DNA from: CAWAQA01 sp963784065 | GTDB lineage: Bacteria; Acidobacteriota; Vicinamibacteria; Vicinamibacterales; UBA2999 | DNA: 64,000 nt | NCBI GenBank assembly: GCA_963784065.1 | Contig: CAWAQA010000006.1 | Location: forward strand, 1 to 64,000 | Reading direction: 5' to 3' | Shown here: one piece after another, positions 17,906 through 28,924 of the stretch | How the letters are laid out: each line of letters opens with the position of its first letter | Numbering within the stretch: position 1 is the first letter of the stretch | Notes under the pieces: model-generated | Told to the model about the DNA's origin: nothing | The model's database searches: none | The model's input: the letters and a program-made list of their open reading frames with translations, nothing else | Made by a program: the position numbers and the translations under genes

Positions 17906-18427
17906 ATGAGCGTCACAGACAAGAAAAAGCCGGTCGCGATACTTTTCATGGCCGCGTTACTGTGGATTGTGCCAGAGCCTGCGCGGGCACAGCAGCCGTG
18001 CAACGCGTTAACACAACCCGCGATCCAGGCGGTCATCGCCAGAATCGGTGAGAGTCGCGCCCAGGCACAGATCGACGCCGGCGCAAATGGGATTAGTGGG
18101 ACTTACGCTGTGGCGGCGACCTACAATCTCGCCTACCTGCAGGATGCAGAACGACAGTTTCAGGATCTTGACACCTGGCTCGTCTCCAACGACCTCTACT
18201 CGCCCTTCGTCAACAACGCGTCGGCAGCGTACAGCGTTCACGGCACAGTACGTGAGGTTTCGCACCTTCTTCACCATGCGAGACACTGGGCCAGCATTAG
18301 CACCGTGTACCACCCCAGCGCCTCCGCGAGGAGTTCCATCAACACAACGAGTGAAGCGCTGACGTTGATGGATCCGCTTGGTGCGTCCGCAGTGGAGTGC
18401 TACGTCGGGTTTTATGGTCGACCGTAA
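17906..18427 (+). CDS. Secreted protein of unknown function (173 aa)
   Basis: An intact frame from ATG 17906 with a CCGGGAG ribosome site. The signal peptide is KKKPVAILFMAALLWIVPEP with a cut after ARAQ near residue 29. The mature 145 residues contain two Cys (near 32 and 167) that could form one disulfide, and a middle section rich in Ala, Gln and aromatic residues with two adjacent His (SHLLHHARHW). No repeat or known motif is seen. An inverted repeat lies about 100 bp upstream. The family is not recognised. Confidence 0.7.
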   Translation: MSVTDKKKPVAILFMAALLWIVPEPARAQQPCNALTQPAIQAVIARIGESRAQAQIDAGANGISGTYAVAATYNLAYLQDAERQFQDLDTWLVSNDLYSPFVNNASAAYSVHGTVREVSHLLHHARHWASISTVYHPSASARSSINTTSEALTLMDPLGASAVECYVGFYGRP

Positions 18428-18776
18428 CGCTCGAGGATCGATGCGGCAAGCCGTCGAAACAGCGTCGGCCTTTCGGAACGATCGAGGGTGGGATTTCAGC
18501 TTACCGCGCCGGCGAAGGCTGCATTCTCTAAGAACATGATCCTGCGGGTCGCGCGCAGCCGGGATCCACGCTGGCACGCACGGCCCGAGTCGGTATAGGC
18601 CAAGCGCCTGCGGCAACTCTTCACGGTCCGTTCACAGGCCCTCACGTGCCGCCGTAGCGCGACGCAAGGCTCCGCCCGCAAGAGGGGCCCGCTGAGACGT
18701 GGCATCCATGTTGCGAATGGAACGCGCTAGAATACGCCACCGGCCGACGCGCGCCGCTGAGCAAGGAATGTCGTCA
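18428..18776. other. Intergenic region, nothing recognised
   Basis: About 350 bp between the secreted protein and the methyltransferase. I see no gene, repeat or convincing hairpin. Confidence 0.4.
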
Positions 18777-19599
18777 ATGATTCACCGCCGCTCGCCTTCG
18801 GCCAACGATGCTCAGTGGTTCCGTCGGTCACTCCTACGGCTCTGGCGAACACAAGGTCTGAATGCCGCCCTGAATGCATCGCTGCGGTACGCGCCGGCTC
18901 GTCTACGGACTTATGTGGAGCAGGAGCGACTCCGAACACGAGGTACGGAGCCGCCGCCGAGGTGTGCCGCAAGCCCCACATCGCGAGCTGTTGCGGGCTG
19001 GTATGACGGAACTGCTCCATCGGATCGGCCCCGCGACGCTCGGAGACTATCTCGAGTTCGGCGTGTATAACGGAACCTCACTCGTGTCGACCTTTCGCGA
19101 AACAGAAGCGATGGGGCTGTCCCATATGCGTCTGTTTGGGTTTGACTCCTTCCAGGGACTACCGACGGCAGCGGCTACCGAGGATGACGGTGTGTGGAAG
19201 CCAGGCGACTGGTGCTCGGAAGAGAAGTTCACACGCGCGGTGCTCGCCTTGGAAGGCGTCGATCAGAGCCGCGTGACGTTGATTCCGGGCTGGTTTGCCG
19301 AGACGTGTACGGAGGCGACCGCACGCCGGTACAACATCACCAGAGCCAGTGTCATCATGGTTGACTGCGACATCTACACATCAACCAGGTCGGCGCTCCG
19401 CTTTTCTGCGCCGCTGATCACGGATCAGGCGCTGGTGATCTTCGATGACTGGCACGCCGGAGGACTCGCGGCAAAGGGGCTTGGTGAACGCCGGGCCTTT
19501 GAGGAATGGCTCGCGGAGTGGCGTTGCTTCACGTCTGTGCGCTTTGGTTCGTACAGCAGAAATTCCGAGGCATTCATCGTTACGCGGACCGCGGGATAG
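18777..19599 (+). CDS. TylF/MycF-like O-methyltransferase, one frameshift
   Basis: S-adenosylmethionine-dependent methyltransferase of the macrocin O-methyltransferase family. ATG 18777 is chosen for its AAGGA ribosome site 9 bp upstream. The N-terminal 60 residues lie in one frame (WFRRSLLRLWRTQGLNAALN) and the rest in another after a change near 18950-18970. Motif I is LEFGVYNGTSLVS, followed by FGFDSFQGLP. The metal-binding acidic region is VIMVDCDIYTST and later IFDDWHAG, as in Mg-dependent TylF enzymes. The acceptor is unknown; homologues act on sugars or small metabolites. Confidence 0.82.
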
Positions 19600-19787
19600 C
19601 CCGCCGGCGATTGCGCGCCCCCAGATCCGTCTGAGCCAGTTGCTGCGCCAAGCGCTCGCCGGCTGCATCCGGCTGGTAGCGAAGGCGGCTCCTCCGCACC
19701 CTCCGCCGGGCGCTGTACGTCGAAGTTCCTGCCTCCACCGAGCGCGCCGCAGGTGGATTTCCGGCTCGTGTCTCGATTCAGCCGGAC

Positions 19788-21381
19788 TCATGGCTCGTCG
19801 CGAAGTTTCGGCGTCGAATCCGGCGGGCGCCGGTGACGCGTGCCTTGTTCGTACGCATAGGCAAGCTTGATCATCGTCCCGTCCGCGTACGGCTTTCCCA
19901 TGAACGTGATGCCGGCAGGCAGGTTGTCGCTGGTGACGCCGGCGGGAACGGTGATGACCGGCACGTACACCAGGAAGGTATTGAGGTTCGGCACACCCTT
20001 CTGGCTCACAAACGGCGGGTTGACGCCATCCTTGATAAGCGTCGGTTGATGCTCGACCGTCTTGTGGACGATTGCGTCGAGTCTGTCGTCGCTCATTACC
20101 TTCATCACCGTGATCATCAGCGCATCCCGTGCCTTCAGGGTACTCGTAGTGCCGCTGCGCGTCGAGGGCAGTGGACAGTCGGTTCTTCGTGATGTCGCCG
20201 ACCTTCGCGAACCCGGGTGAGCGGATCATCTCGGCGCGAGATTTGAACGGCGCGTTCGTCCCTCGCGCGAAGAACAGCGTCCACGATTCGTCGACCTCCG
20301 ACGGCCCGCTCGCGCGCTTGGCCAGCGCATCCTTCAGCCCGGGAATGACGATCGGATCGACCAGCGTCGCGCCGAGCTGTTTCAGCTCGCCGATCGCCTC
20401 GTCGAAGACCGCAGTCACCTTCGCAAAGTCCTCTGAGGCCGGCTCGGCCTGAAGACCAATTGACTCACGGAGCACGCCGATGCGAACGCCCTTCAACCCC
20501 TGTGTGTCGAGCATCGCCGTGTACGTCTTTGGGATGTGGCCGTTGCCGAGCGCGGTGACCGGATCCTCGGCGTCGTAGCCGACCATGACGTCGAGCAATG
20601 TCGCCACGTCGGCGACGCTCCGCGCCATCGGTCCAAGCGAGCCGAAGACCTGCGGCCACCCGTCATAGACGCCAGTTCGACTGACCAGGCCCGCCGTCGG
20701 CCGCATGCCGACGATGGCGTTCCATCCTGCAGGCCGGCGGATGGACGCGTTCCCTTCCTGGCCAATGGCCACCGCGGTGAGGTTCCCGGCGACGGCTGCG
20801 CCCGAGCCGCCGGATGAACCGCCAACCGTGCGGTCGAGCGCGTAGGGATTCCGGGTCGAGCCAAACAGCGACCCGTGCGTGTCGCCACCGCCGAGCTCAC
20901 CGAGCGTTGTCTTGCCCAGGATGATTGCACCCGCGTCCTTGAGCTTCTTTGTCACGAAGGCGTCGCTGCCCGGCTGGTAGTCCTTGAAGAGCACCGACCC
21001 GAGCGTCGTCGGCATGCCTTCGGCGTCCATCTGATCCTTCAGCAGGATGGGAATGCCGTGGAGCGGACCCACGGGGCCCGACGCTGCGAAAGCCTTATCG
21101 AGGCGGTCGGCATCTTCGAGCGCCTTCGGATTCATCGTGATTATGGCGTTGATATTCGGTCCCTTCTTGTCGTACGCATCGATCCGCGCGAGATAGAGCT
21201 CGACAAGTCGTCTCGTCGTGAGCTGCTTCGATCGGTAGGCGTCGTGAATGCGGCTGATGCTGGCTTCAATCAGATGGAACGGCACGCCGCCATTGGTTGC
21301 CGACGGCGGTCCGGGCGCGCCGCCGGAACATCCAGAGGCGAACAGCGAGGCGATAACAACAAGTGCAGTGAGTCGAGTCAT
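19788..21381 (-). CDS. Amidase-signature lipoprotein, one frameshift
   Basis: Amidase that hydrolyses C-N bonds, exported as a lipoprotein: the signal ends in the lipobox FASGC at residues 14-18. The Ser-Ser-Lys triad region is present as LLKDQMDAEG (Lys), VGGSSGGSGAAVAGN (Ser) and QEGNASIRRPAGWN (nucleophile Ser). An extra C near 20137 breaks the frame after RHYEYL; after it the sequence continues KARDALMITVMKVM to the stop at 19788. Corrected length is about 530 residues. In the uncorrected frame it would run antisense into the methyltransferase, which is not credible. The substrate is unknown. Confidence 0.85.
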
Positions 21382-21916
21382 TCCAATCCCAGCTTCTGTG
21401 CGGCGGTCTGCTGTGATCGATGCGGCGCACACGCACGTCGTCATGCTGCACTGTTTGAGTTCACCCGAGTAGCGCGCGGTGGCCTCAGCATGGCGACTTG
21501 GAACGTCGAGCGAGAGCTTACACCGAACGGTTACGCGTTCGATGACGAGATCGGCCGATGCTTCTGGTGGCGCCCGCCTTGTCGACGTCTTTCGGCCATG
21601 GATTTCGATCTCCCATGCAGAGGGGGTCGTCGCGCCGGCGCGCGCCACACGCTCCGGGAGAGATCCGGGCGACGGACGCCGCCGCCCGGCAACCCGAACG
21701 AGGAGATAAAACGCCGAGCTGTTCGGTGTTCTCCTGCGCTGACGTTATCAATTTTGCGGGCCTCTATCAGGTGTGGCCGCACGTTGCATCACGCCGAGTC
21801 TATAAGCCGTGACCCACTAGAAGCCTTCATCTTCCTCTCGTCAGAGGCCTGGTGATGGGCTGGATCAAGGCGCTTCGCGAACTCAAAGAACTTCCGGGCA
21901 CTAAAGGAAGGAAACA
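21382..21916. other. Intergenic region, nothing recognised
   Basis: About 535 bp between the amidase lipoprotein and the large collagen-like gene. The overlapping open frames here show no family resemblance or ribosome sites. No strong hairpin is seen. Confidence 0.4.
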
Positions 21917-24400
21917 ATGGCAAGCACGTTTCACTACTTCCGAGACACTCTCCAGATCGATCTGAATACGATTCGCGCACTGAATGCCCCGGGCGGCTCC
22001 ACGATTGTGTTCGGCGCCCGCTCGATCACACTGTCGGAACTGGTCTCCGGCTACAGCTACGTCATTGCGACCGACGAATTGAAGGTTCCGCCCGGAGTGG
22101 CCGCAACGATACAGAACAGCGACGCGACGACACCAACATCCGTAACGGTACTTGCCCGGAAGATCGATGGCGCCCTGCACGTATCCGCTGCGGGTGTCGA
22201 CGGGTCGGACGGCGCGGACGGCGAACCGGGAGAGAGCGGCATCATTGACGATCCGAGCGACGCTCCCGGCCGTCCTCCAGTGAGGCTGCCTGGTGGGGCC
22301 GGTGGCAATGGTGGGAATGGTGAGAACGGCGCGCCCGGCGGGAATATTACCGTGCGTTACGCGTTGGCGACGGCAACGCCCACGGGAGCAGCGCCCGGAG
22401 GAGCTGGCGGTGCCGCCGGACATGGTGGCCCCGGTGGTCCCGGACGACCTCCGGGAAGACCCGGCAGGCCGGGAAAACCGGGCAGGAGCGGAGCGACGGG
22501 GCTAGTCAGCATTCAGGAGATACCGGCCGAACAGGTTTTCCTGTCCCTGGACCCGGCATCTGCCAACGGATGGGCCGCCTATCGCGCCGAGGTGGCTGGG
22601 TTTCTCCTGCGGAAATTCGATTTTGATTCACAGCTGGCCGCGCTGAATGAGGCGGGTGAAGCGCTCCTCTTGAACCCGGCTGACGCGGAAGCGGCGACGG
22701 TTCAGAGCCGGATCATCCAACGCCAGATCCCATCGGGATTACCGCGGGATCTCGACATCGCGCCCGATTATCCAACTCTCTCCGCCAATGTGCCCGCCGA
22801 GATCGCGATCGTACAGAACGCTTTTCAGGCGTTTGTTTCAGTCGTCTCGCTCGAGACCATCGCCGACACCATTCGCGAACAGCTCAAAGTGCTGCGGATG
22901 CAACTCGAGAACCGCACGGAAGAGGCGCAGGCGGATGCGGTCATCGCCAATGGTGACGTGGCAATCGCTCAAGCGGAAAAGGTCAACATTCAGAAACAAA
23001 TCGATTTGATCCAGCAGGACATCGTGGCGGCGCAGAGTCAGAGCTTCAGCCTCGGCGGCTTTCTCACGACGGTCGGCACGATCGCCGTCGGCCTGGCGGG
23101 TATGGCGTCGGGACCGGGCGCCATCATCTCCATCGCTGCCGGAATCGCCTCGCTGAACAACCTCGCCGGGACGCGCGACAACGTGGGCATCCTGATTGGT
23201 GAGCTCGGCAATGCGGCGAAGGACCCGAAGAACAAGACGAAGCTCGAGCAGGAAGTGGCGAATGTCACTGGTCTCGGCGGTGACCTCACAGATCTGATCA
23301 AGGGCACCAAGTCTGTCATCAGTTTTGTCAAGGTCATTTCCGATCTGGATGCAGCGATCTCTGGTTCCCAGAGCCAGAGCCAGGTAGGAAAGCTGCTGCG
23401 GGAAAAGGCGAAGCTGACTCGGGACCAGATGGTGGCGTCGATGCGTGAACGCCAGGCCAAAGCACGCGTGGCGGCTGCCGAGATGCGCGTGGCCAATCTC
23501 ATATCCGAGATGGCGCAGATCGACGACCGGCTGGAGCACTGGAGCACGGAGGTCGCGGTCCTGAACGCAGCAGCGGACTTGCTAATCCGTGCGGCGCGGC
23601 AAGTCGTGGACATGGTGATGGACGATGTCTTCCTGGCTCAGCGGGCGCGGGAGATTTACCAACTGGAAGGGACGCCCAATCTCCGGTTCGATTTCGGGTA
23701 CCTGCACCCCGACACGGAACGAAGCCTGTCGCCAGCGTTGCGCGCGGCCGCTACGCTCGCGAGCCTGGCCGGTATGCCCCTTCAGATCCTGGCTTGGAAC
23801 CAGATGTTCCAGCAGTTGAACTCGGCGCAGATCGGCTTCGACGTCATACACCCGCAGCTGAGCGTCACGATCACGGATCCGGCTCAATTGCAGGCGTTCG
23901 CCAGCGGGTCGGCTCTTCGCGTCACGATCGGGCTCGACAGCGTACCCGGCGGGATGTTCGAGCTGAAGGCCAATGCCCTGTCCCTGCAGTTAAACGGAGC
24001 GCTCACGGGTCAGAGTGCAAACATCTGGGTGACACACTCCGGGGAATGGGCCATGAACCGGCGAACCGATGGCAGCGTCACGACGATGCTGCTTCGGCCG
24101 CGGCGCGAGGTGTTCGCGATTGGAGCCGGAAGCGGCATCCTGAGATCCAACATCCCGGCCAACCCGCAGTCGAACTCCGAGCCTGGCCCGCCATTTTCGT
24201 TCTGGGGGCGCGGCGCCGCGACGACGTTCACGCTGGAAGTCGCTCAGCCGTCGACCTTGGACCTGTCGCAACTGACTGCGATCCACGTCACGGTGGATTG
24301 CATCGCCTTTGCGCCTCAGGCTACAGCCACTCAGATCACCATCCCTGCCGATATTGACGTAGTGGTGCCGATTGCTATTGCGGAGAGGGCGATAGCCTGA
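21917..24400 (+). CDS. Collagen-like, coiled-coil protein resembling alpha-pore-forming toxins (827 aa)
   Basis: An intact frame with an excellent AAGGAAGG ribosome site. Order of parts: a beta-rich N-domain (1-90); collagen-like Gly-X-Y runs at 93-110, 126-142 and 156-196; a linker; a long amphipathic coiled coil at about 310-375; a hydrophobic Gly/Ala stretch at 378-416 (FLTTVGTIAVGLAGMASGPG then AIISIAAGIASL); a second coiled coil at 480-570; and a beta-rich C-domain (640-827). A hydrophobic hairpin held between two long helices is the layout of ClyA/Hbl-type toxins, and the C-terminal part recalls Tc-toxin TcA subunits. There is no signal peptide. The gene stands alone. Function is inferred from layout only. 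Confidence 0.75.
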   Translation: MASTFHYFRDTLQIDLNTIRALNAPGGSTIVFGARSITLSELVSGYSYVIATDELKVPPGVAATIQNSDATTPTSVTVLARKIDGALHVSAAGVDGSDGADGEPGESGIIDDPSDAPGRPPVRLPGGAGGNGGNGENGAPGGNITVRYALATATPTGAAPGGAGGAAGHGGPGGPGRPPGRPGRPGKPGRSGATGLVSIQEIPAEQVFLSLDPASANGWAAYRAEVAGFLLRKFDFDSQLAALNEAGEALLLNPADAEAATVQSRIIQRQIPSGLPRDLDIAPDYPTLSANVPAEIAIVQNAFQAFVSVVSLETIADTIREQLKVLRMQLENRTEEAQADAVIANGDVAIAQAEKVNIQKQIDLIQQDIVAAQSQSFSLGGFLTTVGTIAVGLAGMASGPGAIISIAAGIASLNNLAGTRDNVGILIGELGNAAKDPKNKTKLEQEVANVTGLGGDLTDLIKGTKSVISFVKVISDLDAAISGSQSQSQVGKLLREKAKLTRDQMVASMRERQAKARVAAAEMRVANLISEMAQIDDRLEHWSTEVAVLNAAADLLIRAARQVVDMVMDDVFLAQRAREIYQLEGTPNLRFDFGYLHPDTERSLSPALRAAATLASLAGMPLQILAWNQMFQQLNSAQIGFDVIHPQLSVTITDPAQLQAFASGSALRVTIGLDSVPGGMFELKANALSLQLNGALTGQSANIWVTHSGEWAMNRRTDGSVTTMLLRPRREVFAIGAGSGILRSNIPANPQSNSEPGPPFSFWGRGAATTFTLEVAQPSTLDLSQLTAIHVTVDCIAFAPQATATQITIPADIDVVVPIAIAERAIA

Positions 24401-24467
24401 ACGGAGTGAAAGCCTTCGCCGAACGTTGGGCCGGCTGCGTTGGCCAGTGGACTGTCGCAGCTCACAA

Positions 24468-24542
24468 TCAGGGCTCAATCGCTTCGGCGAGGGCGACGTA
24501 CATGCCGTCATACGCGGTGACGATGTCTCGCAACTTCCACGG
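24468..24542 (-). pseudogene. PIN-domain (VapC-type) toxin fragment
   Basis: On the minus strand one frame reads WKLRDIVTAYDGMYVALAEA and ends two residues later at TGA 24470-24468. This is the characteristic C-terminal block of VapC PIN-domain ribonucleases, in which the Asp of TAYD is a metal ligand. The first two thirds of the toxin and any VapB antitoxin are missing, so it is a dead remnant about 25 codons long. It sits between the collagen-like gene and the NHL/glycosyltransferase gene. Confidence 0.55.
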
Positions 24543-24631
24543 ACGCTCAGAAGGTTCGCCTTTCGGAAACCTTCGATTAAACCACGTCCATGACAGGGCC
24601 GCTCAGCAAACGGTTCCCCACCCAGCCCGAT

Positions 24632-27600
24632 TCATGACGTGTGCTTCGTCCGGGTGATGGTCGCGATCAGATACGGCTGGCCCCTCGTCACGTTGACGGC
24701 CGTCATCGATCCGTCCTCGCTCGCCACGTAGAGCCAGCCGCCGGAGCGGTACGCCAGGCGCGACGGCGCGATGAACCGTCCCGGCTCGCCGAGCGTCGCA
24801 ATGATGCCGTTCGCGTCCACCACGCGCACACTGCCGTTGAGGTACTCGCCAATGTAGAGCGTCAGAAGGCCTCCCTTCATCACGAGTGCGAGGCTCGACG
24901 GCCCGCCGAGATTCGCTGCCGTGGCGGGACCTCCGTCTCCCCGTGCGCCAAGCTCGCCGTCCCCGGCGACGGTCATGATGATGCCGGTGTTCGCATCGAC
25001 CACGCGCACGCGGTTGTGCCCCATGTCGGCGATATAGATGTCGCCGTTCGGCGCGAGCGCCACGTCGGTAGGCCGATTCAGGGGGGCGTCGGTCGCCAGC
25101 CCACCGTCGCCGATCCACCCGTCGTCGCCCGGCTGCCCGTTGCCGGCGATCGTGCGGATGACGCCGGTGGCCTGGGTGATCACCCTGACGCGGTGGTTCA
25201 GCGTATCTGCAATATAGAGATCGCCGTTGGGAGCCACAGCAACAGCCTGCGGCCCGTTCAGCGCGGTCTGCGTCGCCTGCACGTCATCGCTGTCGAAGCG
25301 GCCGAGGCCGTAGCCGGCGACGGTGAGGATCTTGCCACTGATTCGCTCAATGCGGCAGATGCGATGGTTCTCGGCGTCGGCAACATAAAGATCGCCATTG
25401 GGTGCCACGGCCACGTCGGCCGCAGACGCGAACGCGAGGTCGGCATCACGCGGATCCATGTCGTTCAGGAACACGTGCGTGTCGGTGGTGAGAAGCAGCT
25501 GATCAAAGGGGCGCGTGTCGAAGCGACGGATGACGCCGTCCTCGGCGTCGGCGAGGAAGAGATCGCCGTTTGGCGCCACGGCCAGCGCGCCCCGTACTGC
25601 CGGCGACGGCTGCGGCGGCTCGGGCGCGGCCGCGACCGTCGGCAGCACCATTGCCGTTGCCAGCACGTCGTTGGCGAGCGAGAAGGCGGTCGTCGCCACG
25701 CTCGCGACGAGCGCCACCGTGACCATCCCCTGGATCGCCTGTGTGAGCGTCGCCGGTCGCGGACGCAATCGCCGCGCCGACTCGCTCGTGGAGCGGACCG
25801 GTATCGGAATCATCCCACAGCCGCTCGTGGCGCGCAGCATGGCGTGCCGCACGACGGCGACCGCTGTTGCCGCCTGCCACACCGCGCGCGCCAGCGCGAC
25901 CCCGGCGGTCGCGATGCAGGCGGCGCTCAACCACGGCCATCGCAGCGCGATCGCCCCGCTGGCCGCGACGACCGACAGCGTAGTCAGCGTGAGCGCCAGC
26001 ATGATCCCGCGCAGCCCGGGCCGCACGAAGGTGGTGACGCGAAGCAGGACCTTCGGCCCGCCGTGCTCTTCGATGAAAGCGCGCAGGTCGAGCCAGCCCC
26101 ACCGGCCGAGCGCCACGCTCACGTCGCGCTCCGGGTGCCACCCGTCATCGACCTCGACATACCGAGCCGGCCGGACGGCGCGCAGCAGGCCCGTGATCTC
26201 CGTCAGCAGCGCATCCTGGGACGTCCAGGTGTCGCCCCAGTACGCCTCTTCAGTCCAGCTACCGGCCAGCAGCAGGCTCGCCGACGCGGAATCGCGCACG
26301 GGAAAGACCGAGGCCTTCCAGGGGAAGCGAGTAACGCGGTCCGGCTCGACTACGAGCGGCGGCGACATCATTCCGCGGAAGCGCCCGTAGAACCGCGCGA
26401 GAGGCTGGATGAAGTGGAGCACGGCGATGAGCAGGCGGCATCGCACGCGTCCCAGCCAGCTCGTTGTGGTGCGGAGTTGCGAGAGGTCGGAGCGGAGCGC
26501 GAAACGGACGCAGCGCAGGATCGTCGTGCCCCAGCCGAGCAGTCCTATAGCCAGCAGCAGCACCGCCGCACCGGTGAACGGTGAGAGCATGGCCGCCGCC
26601 CCGGCGATCAGGCGAGTGTCGCCAGCGCCAGCCAGAGTGGCGAGTGCGGCAGGAATTGAACCCCGTTGACGTCCGTGCGATAAACCGAGGGAAAGGCGGC
26701 CATCCCCCACACGCCCGTGTTGACGCGACGGCCCGACAGCGAGCGCACGAACGGGAGAGGGCTGTAGATGCGACCGCGCCAGATCATGTTGCCGCGGACG
26801 AACTTCTCCGGGTGATGGGCGTCGAGCCAGGTCTCGCCTTCGCCGTAGCCAACCTGCTGGCGCCAATAGGCCTTGACCGACGGACGATGGTGATGCCAGA
26901 CGAGCGCGGAGGGCGAAAAGCCGATCGCCTGCCCCTTCGCCTGCAGCCGCCAGCAGGCGTCCACGTCGTCGCCGGCCCTGAGATACACCGGGTTGAACCC
27001 GCCGATCGCGAGCAGCGCGTTGCGGCGGAACGCCATGTTGCAGCCGGGCACATGCTCGGCGATGCGGTCGGTGCAGAGGACCTGCGTCGGACCGCCGGGC
27101 GACCTCGCAACGCACTGAGCGACCCACGGATCGTCTTGCGGTACGACGTTGGGGCCGCCCGAGCCCACGACGTCCGAGTTCAAGAACGGTTGTACGAGGT
27201 GCGAGAGCCACTCCGGATCGACGCGAGTGTCGGCGTCCGTATAGGCGATGATTTCGCCGCGCCCCTCGGCAAGACCGACGTTGCGGGCCGCGCTCAGGCC
27301 GCCATTCGGAATGTCGATGACGCGCACGTGAGGGTACGAATGTGCGATTTCGCTCGTCGTGTCGCGCGAACCATCGTTGACGACGATCACCTCGAAATCG
27401 GGGTAGGTGAGCTTCTGCAGCGACGAGAGGCAGTCGGGCAGGGTGTCGGCGGCGTTATACGCGCACACGACAACCGACACCGAAGGCCACGTCCGGCGCG
27501 CAGTTTCGCTGAAGGGAGCATCGGCAAACACCTGTGCCACTGCCGCCAGCGCCGGCTTCGGCCGACGCTGATGATCGACGAGCCCGAAGGCCCAATCGGT

Positions 27601-28407
27601 GACCTCGGTTCCGCCGCGCCACCATTCGTCGGTCCAGGAGAACGCGATCGCCCCGCACAGGCCTTCCTCGAAAGCGGCGCGAATGTGCATCGCGGTGATC
27701 TCTGCTTGTCCGTTGAGGCCTTCGCGAATGCTGTCGGCGCCAGCCTCGGCGAGCAGCAGCGGCTTGACGCCGGCGATCTGCTGAAGCCGCGCCAGGTAGC
27801 CGCGCAGATCCGGCTCGCGGTGCAAGTAGACGTTGAAGGAGCAAACGTCGAAGCAGTCGAGGTCCAGGTACTCGGTCGGCGGAAAGTTCACATACGTGAG
27901 CAAGCTCTGCGGCGACGCGGCCTTGACCTCGTCGTACAGATCGCGCAGGAAGCGCTCGATGCGCGCGCGGCCGTGCCAGCGCACCAGTAACGCAGGAATC
28001 TCGTTGCCCACGCTGAACAGCAATGACGCCGGATGCAGGGCGAGCGCCCGCACCTGCGCCGCGACTTCCCTGCGAATCGTGCGGGTGAGGCGTCGATCGT
28101 CGAGAAACGCGATGTGCTGCAACCAGGGCAACCCGATCATCATCCGCAAGCCGTGGCGCGCCGCTTCGTCGAGCAGAGCTGGCTGCGGGACCGTATACAC
28201 CCGAACCGTATTGATGCCCGCCTCCGCCATGGCGGCGAAGTCGTGCGCAACTCGCTCTGGTGGCGGGAACTGCTGACCCTGGCCGTCGGGAGCGAACGTC
28301 CCGTACGTGACACCCTTGACGAGCATACGGGTCCCGCCGACATCGAGAAATTTCCCTTCAACACGTGGTCGTCCCGACAGCGATGTAGGTTGATCAAAGT
28401 CGTTCAC
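24632..28407 (-). CDS. Glycosidase-like / GT2 glycosyltransferase / NHL propeller membrane fusion
   Basis: One ~1258-residue protein broken by a single missing C near 26609, where CTCGCCTGA should read CTCGCCCTGA. Part 1 (15-300) is a TIM-barrel glycosidase-like domain with both acids: GNE at 134-136 and AEAG with Glu 221. Part 2 (308-560) is a GT2 transferase: VNDGS, DADT at 391-394, AGDDVD near 478, QQVGYGEGE. Part 3 has membrane segments around 590-625, 800-850 and near 910. Part 4 is a C-terminal NHL propeller with at least four ITV/TAGxG-PNGDLYIAD repeats. The start is GTG. Probably makes or moves a surface polysaccharide; that role is inferred. Confidence 0.85.
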
Positions 28408-28924
28408 GCGTCAATCCGTTCCGATTCGCTCTAAAACCGAACGCGGCGTCAGGGCATCCGCCGCGTTGGCAGCGGCGGCCGCGTACATCATCAGTAAGAC
28501 TCGGCTGTAAAGCCCCTGCGTGAAGGATGCCAATGGCGGCACCCGCTGACCTCTCGCGGAAACAAGGGATTTAACGGCTGGGCTCGGCGCCGTGTCGGTA
28601 TGCACCGAGTAAAGATTTCCTGGCGACATCGGTCAGGAGACGGATTCGGATCAGACGCGCGGACAGAGCGGCACAATCACGCTCCGCACGTGCGGCACGT
28701 CCGCTCGGGCATGGACTGCGGGCGACTCCGCCCCCGGCCAGCTCGTGATCGTGGTATGTCGCGGGGCCCCGCAATCAGATCGCTGCACAGCTGCTCGGCT
28801 GTGGCTTCCGGCTTCAGCCGGAAGGAACAAGGCGGGGGGGCCCCAGCCTGCGAAACACCCCAGACAGAAACTGCCGGGCGAGCAGCCGCATGACGCCTGA
28901 ACGTTGGCTCAGGTCATCGAGGTT
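28408..28924. other. Intergenic region with one hairpin
   Basis: No gene is supported. A strong hairpin lies at 28805-28824. The rest shows no repeat or promoter I can defend. Confidence 0.4.
28805..28824. terminator. Hairpin downstream of the O-methyltransferase
   Basis: CTTCCGGC and GCCGGAAG form a perfect 8-bp stem with a four-base TTCA loop, about 100 bp after the stop of the gene at 28925-29941. No T-run follows on either strand, so it could equally be a REP-like element. Confidence 0.35.

Noticed and set aside
19381..19787. C-terminal extension of the amidase frame into the methyltransferase gene
   Set aside because: After the extra C near 20137 is removed, the amidase ends at 19788 with conserved residues; the extension is an out-of-frame artefact.
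24641..26584. Long plus-strand open frame antisense to the NHL/glycosyltransferase gene
   Set aside because: It lacks a ribosome site and family resemblance, and the opposite strand has clear conserved domains throughout. GC-rich DNA often leaves the antisense frame open.
26581..27990. Long plus-strand frame antisense to the glycosyltransferase part
   Set aside because: Arg/Ala/Val-rich with no motif; shadow of the real minus-strand gene.
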